Shown piece by piece: positions 32,529 through 40,344 of a stretch of 64,000 nt of DNA. The translations under genes and the position numbers were made by a program. Position 1 is the stretch's first letter, and each line of letters begins with the position of its first letter. The notes under the pieces were generated by a model. That model worked only from the letters and a program-made list of their open reading frames with translations, did no database searches and had not been told where the DNA came from. Source of the DNA: CATQGW01 sp965262235 (GTDB taxonomy: Bacteria; Chloroflexota; Dehalococcoidia; Bin125); NCBI GenBank assembly GCA_965262235.1, contig OZ253504.1, positions 868,001 through 932,000 on the forward strand. Direction: 5' to 3'.

Positions 32529-33428
32529 ATGGGCATGCTTGACAATCGGGTGGCGGTGGTCACCGGCGCGGGGCGGGGGATCGGCGCTGAAACCGCGAAG
32601 CTGTTCGCCGCCGAAGGCGCAAAGATCGTCGTCAACGACCTCGGCGGCGCCGTTGACGGCAGCGGCTCGGCCAGCACGCCGGCCGACGAGGTCGTGGCCT
32701 ACATCAACGACATGGGCGGCCAGGCCGTCGCCAACTACTCCTCGGTCGCCGACTACAACGCGGCCGAGAGCATCGTCAAGGACGCGCTCGACAACTTCGG
32801 CGACCTCGACATCGTCGTCAATACGGCCGGCATCCTGCGCGACCGGATGGTCTTCAACATGACCGAGGCCGAATGGGACGCGGTGCTCGATGTGCACCTC
32901 AAGGGCCACTTCAACCTGACCAAGTACGCCTCGATTCACTGGCGCGCCAACCGCAAGGGCCACTACCGGCTGATCAACTTCTCATCCGTCTCAGGCATCT
33001 TCGGCGCGCCCGGCCAACCCAACTACGCCGCCGCCAAGATGGGCATCGTCGGCTTCACCTACTCCTGCGCCAACGCGTTGCCGCGCTACGGCGCGACGGC
33101 CAACGCGATCTCGCCGGGCGCCTCGACCCGCATGACCGACACCGTGCCCGAGGACCGGCGCCAAGCCGGCTCGATCGATTCGAGCGCCGAAGACCCGCGC
33201 CGCTCGCCGGCCAACGTGTCGATTCCGCTCGTCTACATTGCCTCCGAACAGTCCGACTGGCTGAACGGCCAGATCATCGGCGCCTCCGGCTACGACCTCC
33301 AGCTCTTCAACAAGCCGGCCGTGATCCGCCAGATGCGCGGCACCGAGCGCTGGACCGTTGAGGGCGCAGCCGAGCAGTTCGAGCAGATCTTCAAGCCGGT
33401 CGTCGAGGGCGGCGGCTTTTACGGCTAG
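32529..33428 (+). CDS. SDR oxidoreductase (hydroxyacyl-CoA dehydrogenase-like), copy 1
   Basis: 299 residues, classical short-chain dehydrogenase: NAD(P) motif TGAGRGIG, NNAG-equivalent VNTAGILRD, catalytic Ser in INFSSVSG and Tyr/Lys in NYAAAKMG. The N-terminal VAVVTGAGRGIGAETAKLFA and the long VNDLGGAVDGSG loop match the dehydrogenase part of peroxisomal multifunctional enzyme type 2, so a 3-hydroxyacyl-CoA or steroid-like substrate is likely. Start at 32529 with GGAAGGAC upstream; earlier in-frame starts lie in non-coding sequence. It is 39 bp before a paralogue that shares most of its residues. Confidence 0.9.
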   Translation: MGMLDNRVAVVTGAGRGIGAETAKLFAAEGAKIVVNDLGGAVDGSGSASTPADEVVAYINDMGGQAVANYSSVADYNAAESIVKDALDNFGDLDIVVNTAGILRDRMVFNMTEAEWDAVLDVHLKGHFNLTKYASIHWRANRKGHYRLINFSSVSGIFGAPGQPNYAAAKMGIVGFTYSCANALPRYGATANAISPGASTRMTDTVPEDRRQAGSIDSSAEDPRRSPANVSIPLVYIASEQSDWLNGQIIGASGYDLQLFNKPAVIRQMRGTERWTVEGAAEQFEQIFKPVVEGGGFYG

Positions 33429-33467
33429 CAGCTGACCCGACAGCGGGCGGCGGGAAGGACGTTTGAA

Positions 33468-34367
33468 ATGGGAATGCTTGACAACCGAGTCGCGATCGTG
33501 ACCGGCGCAGGCCGGGGCATCGGCGCGGAGATCGCGAAGCTCTTCGCCGCGCAGGGCGCCAAGGTGATCGTCAACGACCTGGGCGGCTCCGTCGACGGCG
33601 ACGGCGCGGCCGCGGGACCGGCCGATGGCGTCGTGGCGCTGATCAACGACACCGGCGGCGAGGCGCAGGCCAACTACGCCTCGGTGGCCGACTACAACGC
33701 CGCTGAAGGCATCATCCAGCAGGCGCTCGACTCCTACGGGCGGCTCGACATCCTCGTCAACGTCGCCGGCATCCTGCGCGACCGGATGGTCTTCAACATG
33801 ACCGAGCAGGAGTGGGACGCGGTGGTCGACGTGCACATGAAGGGCACGTTCATCACCACCAAGTACGCCTCGATCTATTGGCGCCAGCAGCGTGAGGGGC
33901 ACTACCGGCTGATCAACTTCACCTCCGGCTCCGGCCTCTTCGGCGCGCCCGGTCAGCCCAACTACGCCGCGGCCAAGCTCGGGATCGTGGGCTTCACCTA
34001 CTCCTGCGCGAACGCGCTGGGTCGCTACGGCGTCACCTCCAACGCGATCGGCCCCGGCGCGGCCACGCGGATGACCGACACCGTGCCCGACGAGCGGCGC
34101 GGCAGCGGCATCACCCAGAGCACGGAGGCCGACCCACGCATGTCGCCGGCCAACGTCGCCGTGCCGATCGCCTACATGGCCTCCGACCAGTCCGACTGGC
34201 TCAACGGTCAGGTGATCGGCGCGATGGGCTACGACATCTCGCTCTACTCGCAATACGAGGTGAAACGTCAGCTCGCCGGTACCGAGCGCTGGGACGTTGA
34301 CCGCGCCGCCGCCGAGATGGAGCGCGTCTTCAAGCCCGCCGTCGTGGGCGAGCGACGCGTTGGCTGA
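33468..34367 (+). CDS. SDR oxidoreductase (hydroxyacyl-CoA dehydrogenase-like), copy 2
   Basis: 299 residues, same length as copy 1 and highly similar along the whole chain (MGMLDNRVAIVTGAGRGIGA, VNVAGILRDRMVFNMTEQEW, FGAPGQPNYAAAKLGIVGFT). All catalytic residues are kept; Ser is in INFTSGSG. Differences cluster near the C-terminus (YDISLYSQYEVKRQ against YDLQLFNKPAVIRQ), where SDR substrate loops sit, suggesting different substrates. GGAAGGAC precedes the ATG as in copy 1. The downstream GNAT gene overlaps its end. Confidence 0.9.
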   Translation: MGMLDNRVAIVTGAGRGIGAEIAKLFAAQGAKVIVNDLGGSVDGDGAAAGPADGVVALINDTGGEAQANYASVADYNAAEGIIQQALDSYGRLDILVNVAGILRDRMVFNMTEQEWDAVVDVHMKGTFITTKYASIYWRQQREGHYRLINFTSGSGLFGAPGQPNYAAAKLGIVGFTYSCANALGRYGVTSNAIGPGAATRMTDTVPDERRGSGITQSTEADPRMSPANVAVPIAYMASDQSDWLNGQVIGAMGYDISLYSQYEVKRQLAGTERWDVDRAAAEMERVFKPAVVGERRVG

Positions 34368-34899
34368 GCCAGGCAGCCCCGAGCTCACGATCCGGCCGGC
34401 CACGGTCGACGATGTCCCGGCGCTGACGGCGCTGTACAACCACTACATCGAGACAACGGCGGCCACGTTCGACCTCAAGCCGTGGACGACTGAGCGTCGC
34501 CGCGACGAGTGGTTTTCACGCTACGCCGAAACGGGCCCCTACCGCCTGTTTGTCGCTCAGCAGGGCGAGCGGATTGTGGGCATGTCCTACTCGGGGCCGT
34601 GGAATCCCAAAGCGGCCTACGACACGAGCGTGGAGACGAGCGTCTACTGCCTTGACGGTGAGACGGGCCGCGGGCTCGGCCGCGCGCTGGTCGGCGCGCT
34701 GCTGGAAGCGCTCGAAGAGGCGCACGTGCACCGCGCGTTTGCCCTGATCACGCTGCCCAACGAGCCGTCCGAGCGGTTGATCGAGCGGATGGGCTTCAGC
34801 CTCGTTGGCATCCTCCCCGAAGCGGGCCGCAAGTTCGACCAATTCTGGGACGTCGCCATCTGGCAGCGCCCGATCGGACCATCCAGCCGAGACCGTTGA
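34360..34899 (+). CDS. GNAT N-acetyltransferase, phosphinothricin-acetyltransferase-like
   Basis: About 179 residues from a TTG at 34360 that overlaps the SDR stop by 8 bp; the frame is open further upstream but that part overlaps the SDR gene. IRPATVDDVPALTALYNHYI and ATFDLKPWTTERRRDEW are typical of the PAT/MddA branch of GNAT, ETGRGLGRALVGALLEALEE is the acetyl-CoA loop and the C-terminus (GFSLVGILPEAGRKFDQFWD) fits the same branch. It would acetylate the amino group of a small molecule such as methionine sulfone or phosphinothricin. A REP-like repeat follows. Confidence 0.82.
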   Translation: MAEPGSPELTIRPATVDDVPALTALYNHYIETTAATFDLKPWTTERRRDEWFSRYAETGPYRLFVAQQGERIVGMSYSGPWNPKAAYDTSVETSVYCLDGETGRGLGRALVGALLEALEEAHVHRAFALITLPNEPSERLIERMGFSLVGILPEAGRKFDQFWDVAIWQRPIGPSSRDR

Positions 34900-34949
34900 G
34901 CAGTCAGGCGAGGCCCAAGGCCCTCCGCCGAGGAAGACTCGGATCCTCT

Positions 34950-34992
34950 CTCCCCCCGCAGAGCGGGGGGGAGATGTCACGGAGTGACAGAG
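34950..34992 (+). repeat. REP-like repeat interrupted by IS110 (left part)
   Basis: Hairpin arms CCCCCCGC and GCGGGGGG are followed by AGATGTCACGGAGTGACAG and AG. In other copies a run of G follows this point; here IS110 begins with CAACTGTG. The missing G-run appears after the other end of the element (36,171 onward), so the repeat was split by the insertion. Confidence 0.85.
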
Positions 34993-35012
34993 CAACTGTG
35001 TTGAGGATCAAC

Positions 35013-35972
35013 TCAGTGGGCGCTGTGGGGGCTCAAGTCGCGCCAGGGCGTGTGGTGTTTGAGCATCGCGTTGAGGATCACGAGCAGCTTGCGCATGCAG
35101 GCGGTGAGCGCCACCTTTTTGGGCTTGCCGGCCGCCAACAGGCGTTGGTAGAAGGCGCGGATCAGCGGGTTGTGGCGGCTGGCGCTGAGCGCGCCCATGT
35201 AGAGCACGGCGCGCACCCGGGCGCGCCCGCCCCAGATCGTGCGTCTGCCGCGCAGTCGGCCGCTGTCGCGGTTGAAGGGCGCCACGCCGACCAGCGCGGC
35301 GGCCTGGCGGCGGTCCAGCCGGCCCAGCTCCGGCAGCTCGGCCAGCAGCGTCAGTGAGAGCTGCTCGCCCACACCCGGCACGCTGCGCAGCAGCGCGTCA
35401 CGCTCACGCCAGACGGGGCTCTGCTGCAGCGCCTGGCGCAGCTCGTCCTCGAGCGCGCTCAGCTGCTGCTCCAGCCAGGCGATGTGGGCCTCGATGCCGG
35501 GCCGCACCGCGGCGCCGGCGCGGGTCAGCCGCTGGCCTTCGGCGACCCGCATCCCGACCAGCTGGCGACGCCGCGTGAGCAGCTGGCGCAGGGTCTGGGT
35601 CTGGGCGTCGCTGAGCGGCCGCAGCGGCGGCCGCACGGCCTCCGCGAAGTGCGCCAGCACCGCCGCGTCGAGCGCGTCGGTCTTGGCCAGCGTCCCGGTC
35701 GCGCGGGCGAAGTCGCGCGTCTGGCGCGGATTGACCACCACGACCGGCAGCGCCGCCGCGGCCAGCGCGCCGACCAGCTCCAGCTCCAGACCGCCGGTCG
35801 CCTCCAGCACGACCCGGGCCGGCGCCGCGGCCAGCGCCTGCAGCCGCGCGACCAGCTGCTCCAGCCCGGCCGCGTCGTGCGCCACCCGCCAGCGCTCGCC
35901 CGTCGGCCGCAGCGCCACGTCGAGCATCTCCTTGGCCACATCGATCCCCACGTAGGTCGCTTCCTGCTGCAT
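35013..35972 (-). CDS. IS110-family DEDD transposase
   Basis: 319 residues, normal length. N-terminal RuvC-like DEDD domain: first Asp in YVGIDVAKE, Glu in VLEATGGLE, Asp in KTDALDAAVL. C-terminal Tnp domain: LLRSVPGVGEQLSLTLLAEL, VGVAPFNRDSGRLRGRR whose Ser is in the position of the catalytic Ser, then IWGGRARVRAVLYMGALSAS. In this family the enzyme works with a bridge RNA to join the circular element to a target. The protein appears complete. The stop lies 20 bp from the right end; the start is 198 bp from the left end, and that space holds the candidate bridge RNA. Confidence 0.95.
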   Translation of the reverse strand: MQQEATYVGIDVAKEMLDVALRPTGERWRVAHDAAGLEQLVARLQALAAAPARVVLEATGGLELELVGALAAAALPVVVVNPRQTRDFARATGTLAKTDALDAAVLAHFAEAVRPPLRPLSDAQTQTLRQLLTRRRQLVGMRVAEGQRLTRAGAAVRPGIEAHIAWLEQQLSALEDELRQALQQSPVWRERDALLRSVPGVGEQLSLTLLAELPELGRLDRRQAAALVGVAPFNRDSGRLRGRRTIWGGRARVRAVLYMGALSASRHNPLIRAFYQRLLAAGKPKKVALTACMRKLLVILNAMLKHHTPWRDLSPHSAH

Positions 35973-35989
35973 CGCACGCTCCTATCCTT

Positions 35990-36169
35990 GAGTGGCCCGT
36001 CCTTGCAAGATGCGGGCTCGGTTGGCCCCGGCAACTGTTCGGGCTCAATTCGTGGACGGGGTGCGGCGACCCAAGCTCTGTCACGGCCTTCGCGGCCCAG
36101 GGGGCACCGGTCTGCCGCACCCCGGTTCGACTCAGAAACCAGCGGCTCCCGAGCCAGCGCGAACATACA
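35990..36169 (-). ncRNA. Candidate bridge RNA of the IS110 element
   Basis: Read on the minus strand from the left end toward the transposase. A 5' hairpin GGCU-CGGG-AGCC lies at 36,155-36,144. Target loop: stem GGGGTGCGGC (36,123-36,114) with GCCGCACCCC (36,067-36,058); inside, CCCCCT (36,104-36,099) equals the left target plus core, a GGCC-GCGAA-GGCC hairpin follows, and GTGACAGAG (36,084-36,076) is the perfect complement of the right target CT-CTGTCAC. Donor loop: stem CCCGTCC (36,060-36,054) with GGACGGG (36,002-35,996), sharing three C with the first stem; ACAGTTGC (36,038-36,031) equals the element's right end plus C, and GCAAG (36,006-36,002) pairs with CT-TGT of the left end. Exact RNA ends are unknown. 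Confidence 0.8.
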
Positions 36170-36171
36170 AG

Positions 36172-36280
36172 GGGGGCCGCCCCAGGTTTGTCAGATACAG
36201 CCACGTTGGCGAGTCGAGACCGCAGCCCCCCTCTGCCTTCGGCATCTCCCCCCGCAAAGCGGGGGAAGAGGGGGTCCGAG
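36172..36280 (-). repeat. REP-like repeat pair: right part and inverted copy
   Basis: From the IS110 end, GGGGGCCGCC continues the split repeat. A 50-bp spacer with GTGGCTGTATCTGAC (minus strand) follows, then an inverted copy at about 36,225-36,272 (minus strand: CCCCCGCTTTGCGGGGGG then AGATGCCGAAGGCAGAG). The same order, copy-spacer-inverted copy, occurs without IS110 at 19,245-19,400. The arrangement is like a BIME (two REP units facing each other). Confidence 0.75.
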
Positions 36281-36295
36281 TCGGCCGCAGGATTC

Positions 36296-37516
36296 CTAGC
36301 GATCGATGTCGTAGAGCTCCTTGACGGTGTCGTTGCAGATCGCGGCGATGTCCTCGCTGCCGACGCCCTGGAAATTGAAGTTGATCGTCGGGCGCGACTC
36401 CGGCCAGGTCGAGTCGCCGTGCGGGTAGTCGGAGCCCCACATCAGCCGGTCGACGCCGATGTGCTGGCGCGTCTGCACGCCGACCGGGTCGCTCTGGAAG
36501 GTGGCCCAGATGTTGCGGCTGAAGTACTCGTTGGGCGAGAGCTCCTGCTCGAGATTGAGCATGTAGCGGAACTCGTCCCAGCCGTGCTGCAGGCGGTAGA
36601 GGAAGTGGCCGAGCCAGCCGATGTCGTTCTCGACCGAGACCACCTTCAGATTGGGGTGACGCGTGAACACACCGCTGCAGAGCATCGCCGTGAGCGACTT
36701 CATCGCCGGGGCGGGCAGGTCCATGTACCAGACCAGCCAGGGGTCGGCGGCGGCTCCCACGGAGCCGTAGCGGCCGGTCAGGATGTGCATGCTGAGCGGC
36801 ATCTCGAGCTCGGCGGCAGCCGCCCAAACCGGGTCGAACGCGGGGTCGCCGTAGGTCGCTTCAGGTGAGAGCGAATTCGGGATCAGCGCCCCGCGCAGGC
36901 CCAGCGAACGGGCCCGCTGCAGCTCGCTGACCGCGTGCTCGACGTCATCCAGCGAGATCATCGCGAGCCCGACCAGGCGCTTCGGGTCGTGCGAACAGAA
37001 TTCGGCCATCCAGTCGTTGTAGGCGCTGAAGACCGCCTGCTGCAGCCCCGTGTCGGGCAGCGAGAAGTAGGGCATCGCCATTGAGGGGTAGATGACCTCG
37101 CAGACGATCCCGTCGATGTCCTGGTCCTTGAGCCGCTCGACGGGATCCCAGGCGCCCGGACGGATCTGTTCGTAGCCGCGCTTGTTCGCTTCGGCGCGGT
37201 CCTTCGGGTCAACGTTGGCAACCGCGAAGCCGGCTACGCGTTGCGGCGTGCCGCCGTCGACGACCATGAACTGGCCGTCCTCGACCTCGCCGCTGGGCAT
37301 CTCGGCCTGCATCTCGATGTGCGGGCCGCGCTCGCGATAGGCGGCGTCGATCCGGCTGGTCCACAGGTCGGCGGGCTCGATGATGTGCGAGTCGGCCGAG
37401 ATCACCGCCTGGGCCGGCGACAGCGCCTCTTCGAGCTCGGCGCCGTAGCGCTCGCGGGCGAGCGTAAACGCGGTGGATTCTGCAGCTACCTGCTCGGCTG
37501 TCGTTTCGGTGGTCAT
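36296..37516 (-). CDS. Amidohydrolase_2 family metal-dependent hydrolase
   Basis: 406 residues. VISADSHIIEPADLW is the N-terminal metal motif of amidohydrolase-2/ACMSD-like enzymes, SMHILTG in the middle supplies a His, ENDIGWLGHFLYRLQ follows, and LMWGSDYPHGDSTWPESR near the end holds the last metal Asp. The family hydrolyses or decarboxylates aromatic or cyclic compounds in the cytoplasm. Start at 37516 with AGGAGC upstream; the longer frame to 37678 would overlap the divergent gene's leader. Substrate unknown. Confidence 0.88.
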   Translation of the reverse strand: MTTETTAEQVAAESTAFTLARERYGAELEEALSPAQAVISADSHIIEPADLWTSRIDAAYRERGPHIEMQAEMPSGEVEDGQFMVVDGGTPQRVAGFAVANVDPKDRAEANKRGYEQIRPGAWDPVERLKDQDIDGIVCEVIYPSMAMPYFSLPDTGLQQAVFSAYNDWMAEFCSHDPKRLVGLAMISLDDVEHAVSELQRARSLGLRGALIPNSLSPEATYGDPAFDPVWAAAAELEMPLSMHILTGRYGSVGAAADPWLVWYMDLPAPAMKSLTAMLCSGVFTRHPNLKVVSVENDIGWLGHFLYRLQHGWDEFRYMLNLEQELSPNEYFSRNIWATFQSDPVGVQTRQHIGVDRLMWGSDYPHGDSTWPESRPTINFNFQGVGSEDIAAICNDTVKELYDIDR

Positions 37517-37669
37517 GGCGGGATGCTCCTGCTGGGCCTCAAGGTGGTCATCCCGGAGCATAGGCGGCGGCGAACCGCCTCTCCAGCTCGGCGGACAGCC
37601 GTGTCGCAGATCGCTAGCATTCGTCGACAGCAGCCCCTGACTGAACGGCTGAGTGACCACGAAGACATC

Positions 37670-38317
37670 ATGGAACACCCACCCGACCAGTATCCCGCGC
37701 GACTCGAAGTGGACTATCCCGAGCGACTGGGTGGGCTGAGCACATTCTTTCGCCTCCCACTGATCATTCCGATTTGGATCTTGGCCGGCCTGATGCCGGT
37801 CGCTCCAGTGCTGTTCTTGTCGCTCGCCGCTGAGGGATTGATCGACGGCGACGCAGCGAACAGCATCTTCGGGGCAGCGTTTTTCTTGCCGCTCGTCCTG
37901 ATGCTGCTCTTCCGACGCAAGTACCCGCGCTGGTGGTTTGACTTCGTGCTCGAACTGACCCGCTTCCAGGCGAGGATGTCCGCCTACATCTCACTGTTGA
38001 CCGACAAGTATCCCTCCACCGATGAGGAACAGTCCGTTCACCTGGAGCTTGACTACCCCGAGGCCGAGCAGCTCAACCGCTTCTTGCCGCTGGTCAAGTG
38101 GATCCTGTTGATTCCCCACTACATCGTGATCCTTTTGCTCTTCGTGCTCTCGCTCGGCGCGTTGGCGATCGCCTGGTACGCGATCCTGTTCACCAACCGG
38201 TACCCGCGACCGCTTTTTGACTTCATAGTCGGCGTGACGCGCTACTGGCTGCGCGTGACGGCCTACGGCTTCATGCTGATCACCGACCGCTACCCGCCGT
38301 TCCGGCTCGGCCCGTAG
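37670..38317 (+). CDS. DUF4389 membrane protein
   Basis: 215 residues built of two similar halves, each with an aromatic/Tyr-rich start and a membrane segment: YPARLEVDYPERLGGLSTFF with PLIIPIWILAGLMPVAPVLF, and VHLELDYPEAEQLNRFLPLV with WILLIPHYIVILLLFVLSLG. Conserved Pro-Arg-Trp/Leu-Phe-Asp-Phe follows each (KYPRWWFDF, RYPRPLFDF). This is the DUF4389 pattern; no activity is known. The ATG at 37670 is chosen because the duplicated domain starts there; the ribosome site is weak. A TAGCAT -10-like string lies about 55 bp upstream. Confidence 0.8.
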   Translation: MEHPPDQYPARLEVDYPERLGGLSTFFRLPLIIPIWILAGLMPVAPVLFLSLAAEGLIDGDAANSIFGAAFFLPLVLMLLFRRKYPRWWFDFVLELTRFQARMSAYISLLTDKYPSTDEEQSVHLELDYPEAEQLNRFLPLVKWILLIPHYIVILLLFVLSLGALAIAWYAILFTNRYPRPLFDFIVGVTRYWLRVTAYGFMLITDRYPPFRLGP

Positions 38318-38386
38318 CTGCGTCGGAGACGGCTGCTAGCCTCAAGCCACGCGCGACCGCCTGCAGGACGCTTGAAGGACCAAGAC

Positions 38387-39313
38387 ATGAGCGACCGCAT
38401 CGGCATGGGCATTGCAAACTTCCCATTCTCCGACGTCAAGACGCTGTGGCGCTGGGTCGACCTCTGCGAGGACGCCGGCGTCGATTCGATCTGGCAGACC
38501 GACCGCCTTATCTCCCCGCAACCGATGCTTGAGTCGATGACCTTCATGGCTGCGCTCGCCGCGGGTACCGAGAAGCTCAAGTTCGGCATGAACGTGGTGG
38601 TCGTCGGCTTCCGCGACCCGCTGGTGCTGGCCAAGCAGTGCGCGACGATCGACTTCCTCAGCAACGGACGCCTGCTGCCGGCCTTCGGCGTGGGCGGACC
38701 GATCGCCCCGGAGTGGCGCGTGACCGACCGTCCGCTCGCAGGCCGCGGACCGATCGCCGACGAGGCGCTGACGCTGATGTCGCGGCTCTGGAATGAGGAG
38801 TCGGTCACCTTCCACGGCGAGCACTTCCACTACACCGACGCGGTGATGGAGCCCAAGCCGGTGCAGCAGCCGTTGCCGCTCTGGATCGGCGGGGCGAGCA
38901 AGGCCGCGATTCGGCGCACTGCGCAGATCGGGACGGGTTGGGTCGCCGGCGTCCAGGGCGCCGACGACGTGGGGCCGGTGATTCAGAAGATCAAGGCCGC
39001 GCTCGCGGAAGCCGGGCGCACCGACTACGAGCCCGACCACTTCGGCGCCGGCTTCGCCTACCACTTCGGCAGCTGGGACGACGCGGATGTGCAGGCCCAG
39101 ATCGCCGGTCTGAAGCGCCGGATTCCCGAGATCGACCCGAAGAAGTTCATCGCCATCGGCGACGCTTCGGACATCCTGCAGCGGGTCAACGAATATCGCG
39201 CCGCCGGCGTCAGCAAGTTCATCATGCGTCCCATGGCCAGAGGCGACGACGCGATCATGCGGCAGACGCAGCAGCTGCTGGATGAGGTGCTGCCCGTCGT
39301 CCACGCCGACTGA
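38387..39313 (+). CDS. LLM-class flavin-dependent oxidoreductase
   Basis: 308 residues, luciferase-like TIM barrel. Visible: RIGMGIANFPFSDVKTLWRW, DAGVDSIWQTDRLI, MTFMAALAAGTEKLKFGMNV, KQCATIDFLSNGRLLPAFGV and the C-terminal KFIMRPMARGDD. Such enzymes use FMN or F420 to oxidise alcohols, sulfonates or ketones. SDGR-type SNGRL and the barrel Gly in LPLWIGGASKAAIRR are kept. Start at 38387 with AAGGACC upstream. No partner flavin reductase is adjacent. Confidence 0.9.
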   Translation: MSDRIGMGIANFPFSDVKTLWRWVDLCEDAGVDSIWQTDRLISPQPMLESMTFMAALAAGTEKLKFGMNVVVVGFRDPLVLAKQCATIDFLSNGRLLPAFGVGGPIAPEWRVTDRPLAGRGPIADEALTLMSRLWNEESVTFHGEHFHYTDAVMEPKPVQQPLPLWIGGASKAAIRRTAQIGTGWVAGVQGADDVGPVIQKIKAALAEAGRTDYEPDHFGAGFAYHFGSWDDADVQAQIAGLKRRIPEIDPKKFIAIGDASDILQRVNEYRAAGVSKFIMRPMARGDDAIMRQTQQLLDEVLPVVHAD

Positions 39314-39357
39314 GCCACGCGCCCGCGAGGTAGCCGTCGCGGAGCGACTGCGGGGCG

Positions 39358-40278
39358 CTAGCGGCGAAGTGCGCGCCGAATCCGCCGCTTTGTCGCCCGC
39401 TGAACGGTCGCGCGCACACCCTGCTCGCGGTTCAGGTCGGCCGCCGCCTCGGGCAGCAGCGCCGGGTCGCCGGCGACGATCGCGTCCGACCAGCCCTGCA
39501 GCGTCCGATGGGTCACGGGACCCTTGAGGTCCTGGCCGAAGCGGGTGAATCGGCGCCAATGCGTCCCCCGCGCCGGACGCATGAAGACTGCGCGGCCCGC
39601 CTCCATGCAGAGCGCGACGCCACCGGCCACATCCCACACGCGCGAGCCCTCGAACAGCGCCATCTGCACGCTGCCCTCCGCGGCGAGCGCCAGCTCGACG
39701 GCGATGCTGCCGAGCGTGCGGACCACGCCGAAGCGCCGACCAGCCGGTCCGGTCACCCCGCCGGTGCCGCTGGGCACCGTGCTCAGCCGGCTCGACGCGG
39801 GGAATCCGGGCGACGAGAGGTCCACGCGCTCGCCATCGAAGTGCAGGCCCGATCCGCTGTGGGCGTGGTACACGCCCGGGCGCATGTAGCGGTTGGTCGG
39901 CAGGAAGAGCGCGCCGGCCACCGGCGCGCCGCGCTCGAGCACGCCGATCGAGCAGGCGAACATGCCGAGCCCGTTGATGAAGTTGGAAGTCCCGTCGAGC
40001 GGGTCGATCACCCAGACGACATCGGCCTGCTTCGGCCCGCCGTCCGCGCGCTCCTCGCCGATCACGCCGTGCTCGGGGAAACGCTTGCCGACCTCGGCGC
40101 GGACCATGTCCTCGATCGCGCGGTCGACCTCTGTCACCGGGTCGTGCGCGTACTCATCCTTGTACTGCACGCTGAGCACGGACTGAAAGCGGTCGAGCAG
40201 GATCTCCCCTGCGCGTGCAGCCAACTCGTGGGCGGTCTCGTCGAGCTTGCTGAGCTGCTCGGGGTCGAGTGATGTCAT
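39358..40278 (-). CDS. Inositol monophosphatase family protein
   Basis: 306 residues. Mg-binding motifs of the family: GEERADG (Glu), WVIDPLDGTSNFINGLG (the DPxDGT motif) and SRVWDVAGGVALCMEAG (WDxAAG-like). It removes phosphate from inositol phosphate, a related sugar phosphate or PAP. The C-terminal Arg-rich end (TKRRIRRALRR) is unusual. Start at the ATG at 40278, where a TACCAT -10 lies 6 bp upstream; the longer open frame is antisense to the FIST gene. Confidence 0.9.
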   Translation of the reverse strand: MTSLDPEQLSKLDETAHELAARAGEILLDRFQSVLSVQYKDEYAHDPVTEVDRAIEDMVRAEVGKRFPEHGVIGEERADGGPKQADVVWVIDPLDGTSNFINGLGMFACSIGVLERGAPVAGALFLPTNRYMRPGVYHAHSGSGLHFDGERVDLSSPGFPASSRLSTVPSGTGGVTGPAGRRFGVVRTLGSIAVELALAAEGSVQMALFEGSRVWDVAGGVALCMEAGRAVFMRPARGTHWRRFTRFGQDLKGPVTHRTLQGWSDAIVAGDPALLPEAAADLNREQGVRATVQRATKRRIRRALRR

Positions 40279-40344
40279 GCGACGATGGTAGCCCGACGGC
40301 GAAGCCGCGCCGCCTACACTCGACTCACGGGGGAGGAGTGGGAG
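40279..40344. promoter_or_regulatory. Divergent promoter: inositol phosphatase / FIST
   Basis: On the minus strand TACCAT (plus coordinates 40,285-40,290) lies 6 bp before the phosphatase ATG, a leaderless layout. On the plus strand TACACT (40,315-40,320) precedes GGGGGAGGAG and the FIST ATG at 40345. The two -10 elements are 24 bp apart. Confidence 0.45.

Larger units (their letters stand above)
34993..36171 (-). mobile_element. Complete IS110-family insertion sequence
   Basis: About 1.18 kb with one transposase gene and roughly 200 bp of non-coding DNA on its 5' side. Read on the minus strand, the left junction is GGCCCCC-CT-TGTATGTTC and the right junction is CACAGTTG-CT-CTGTCACTC, so a CT core is present at both ends, as in IS621. 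Removing the element and one CT restores a REP-like repeat. No terminal inverted repeats or target duplications are evident, which is normal for the family. Boundaries are exact only up to the placement of the CT core. Confidence 0.9.
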
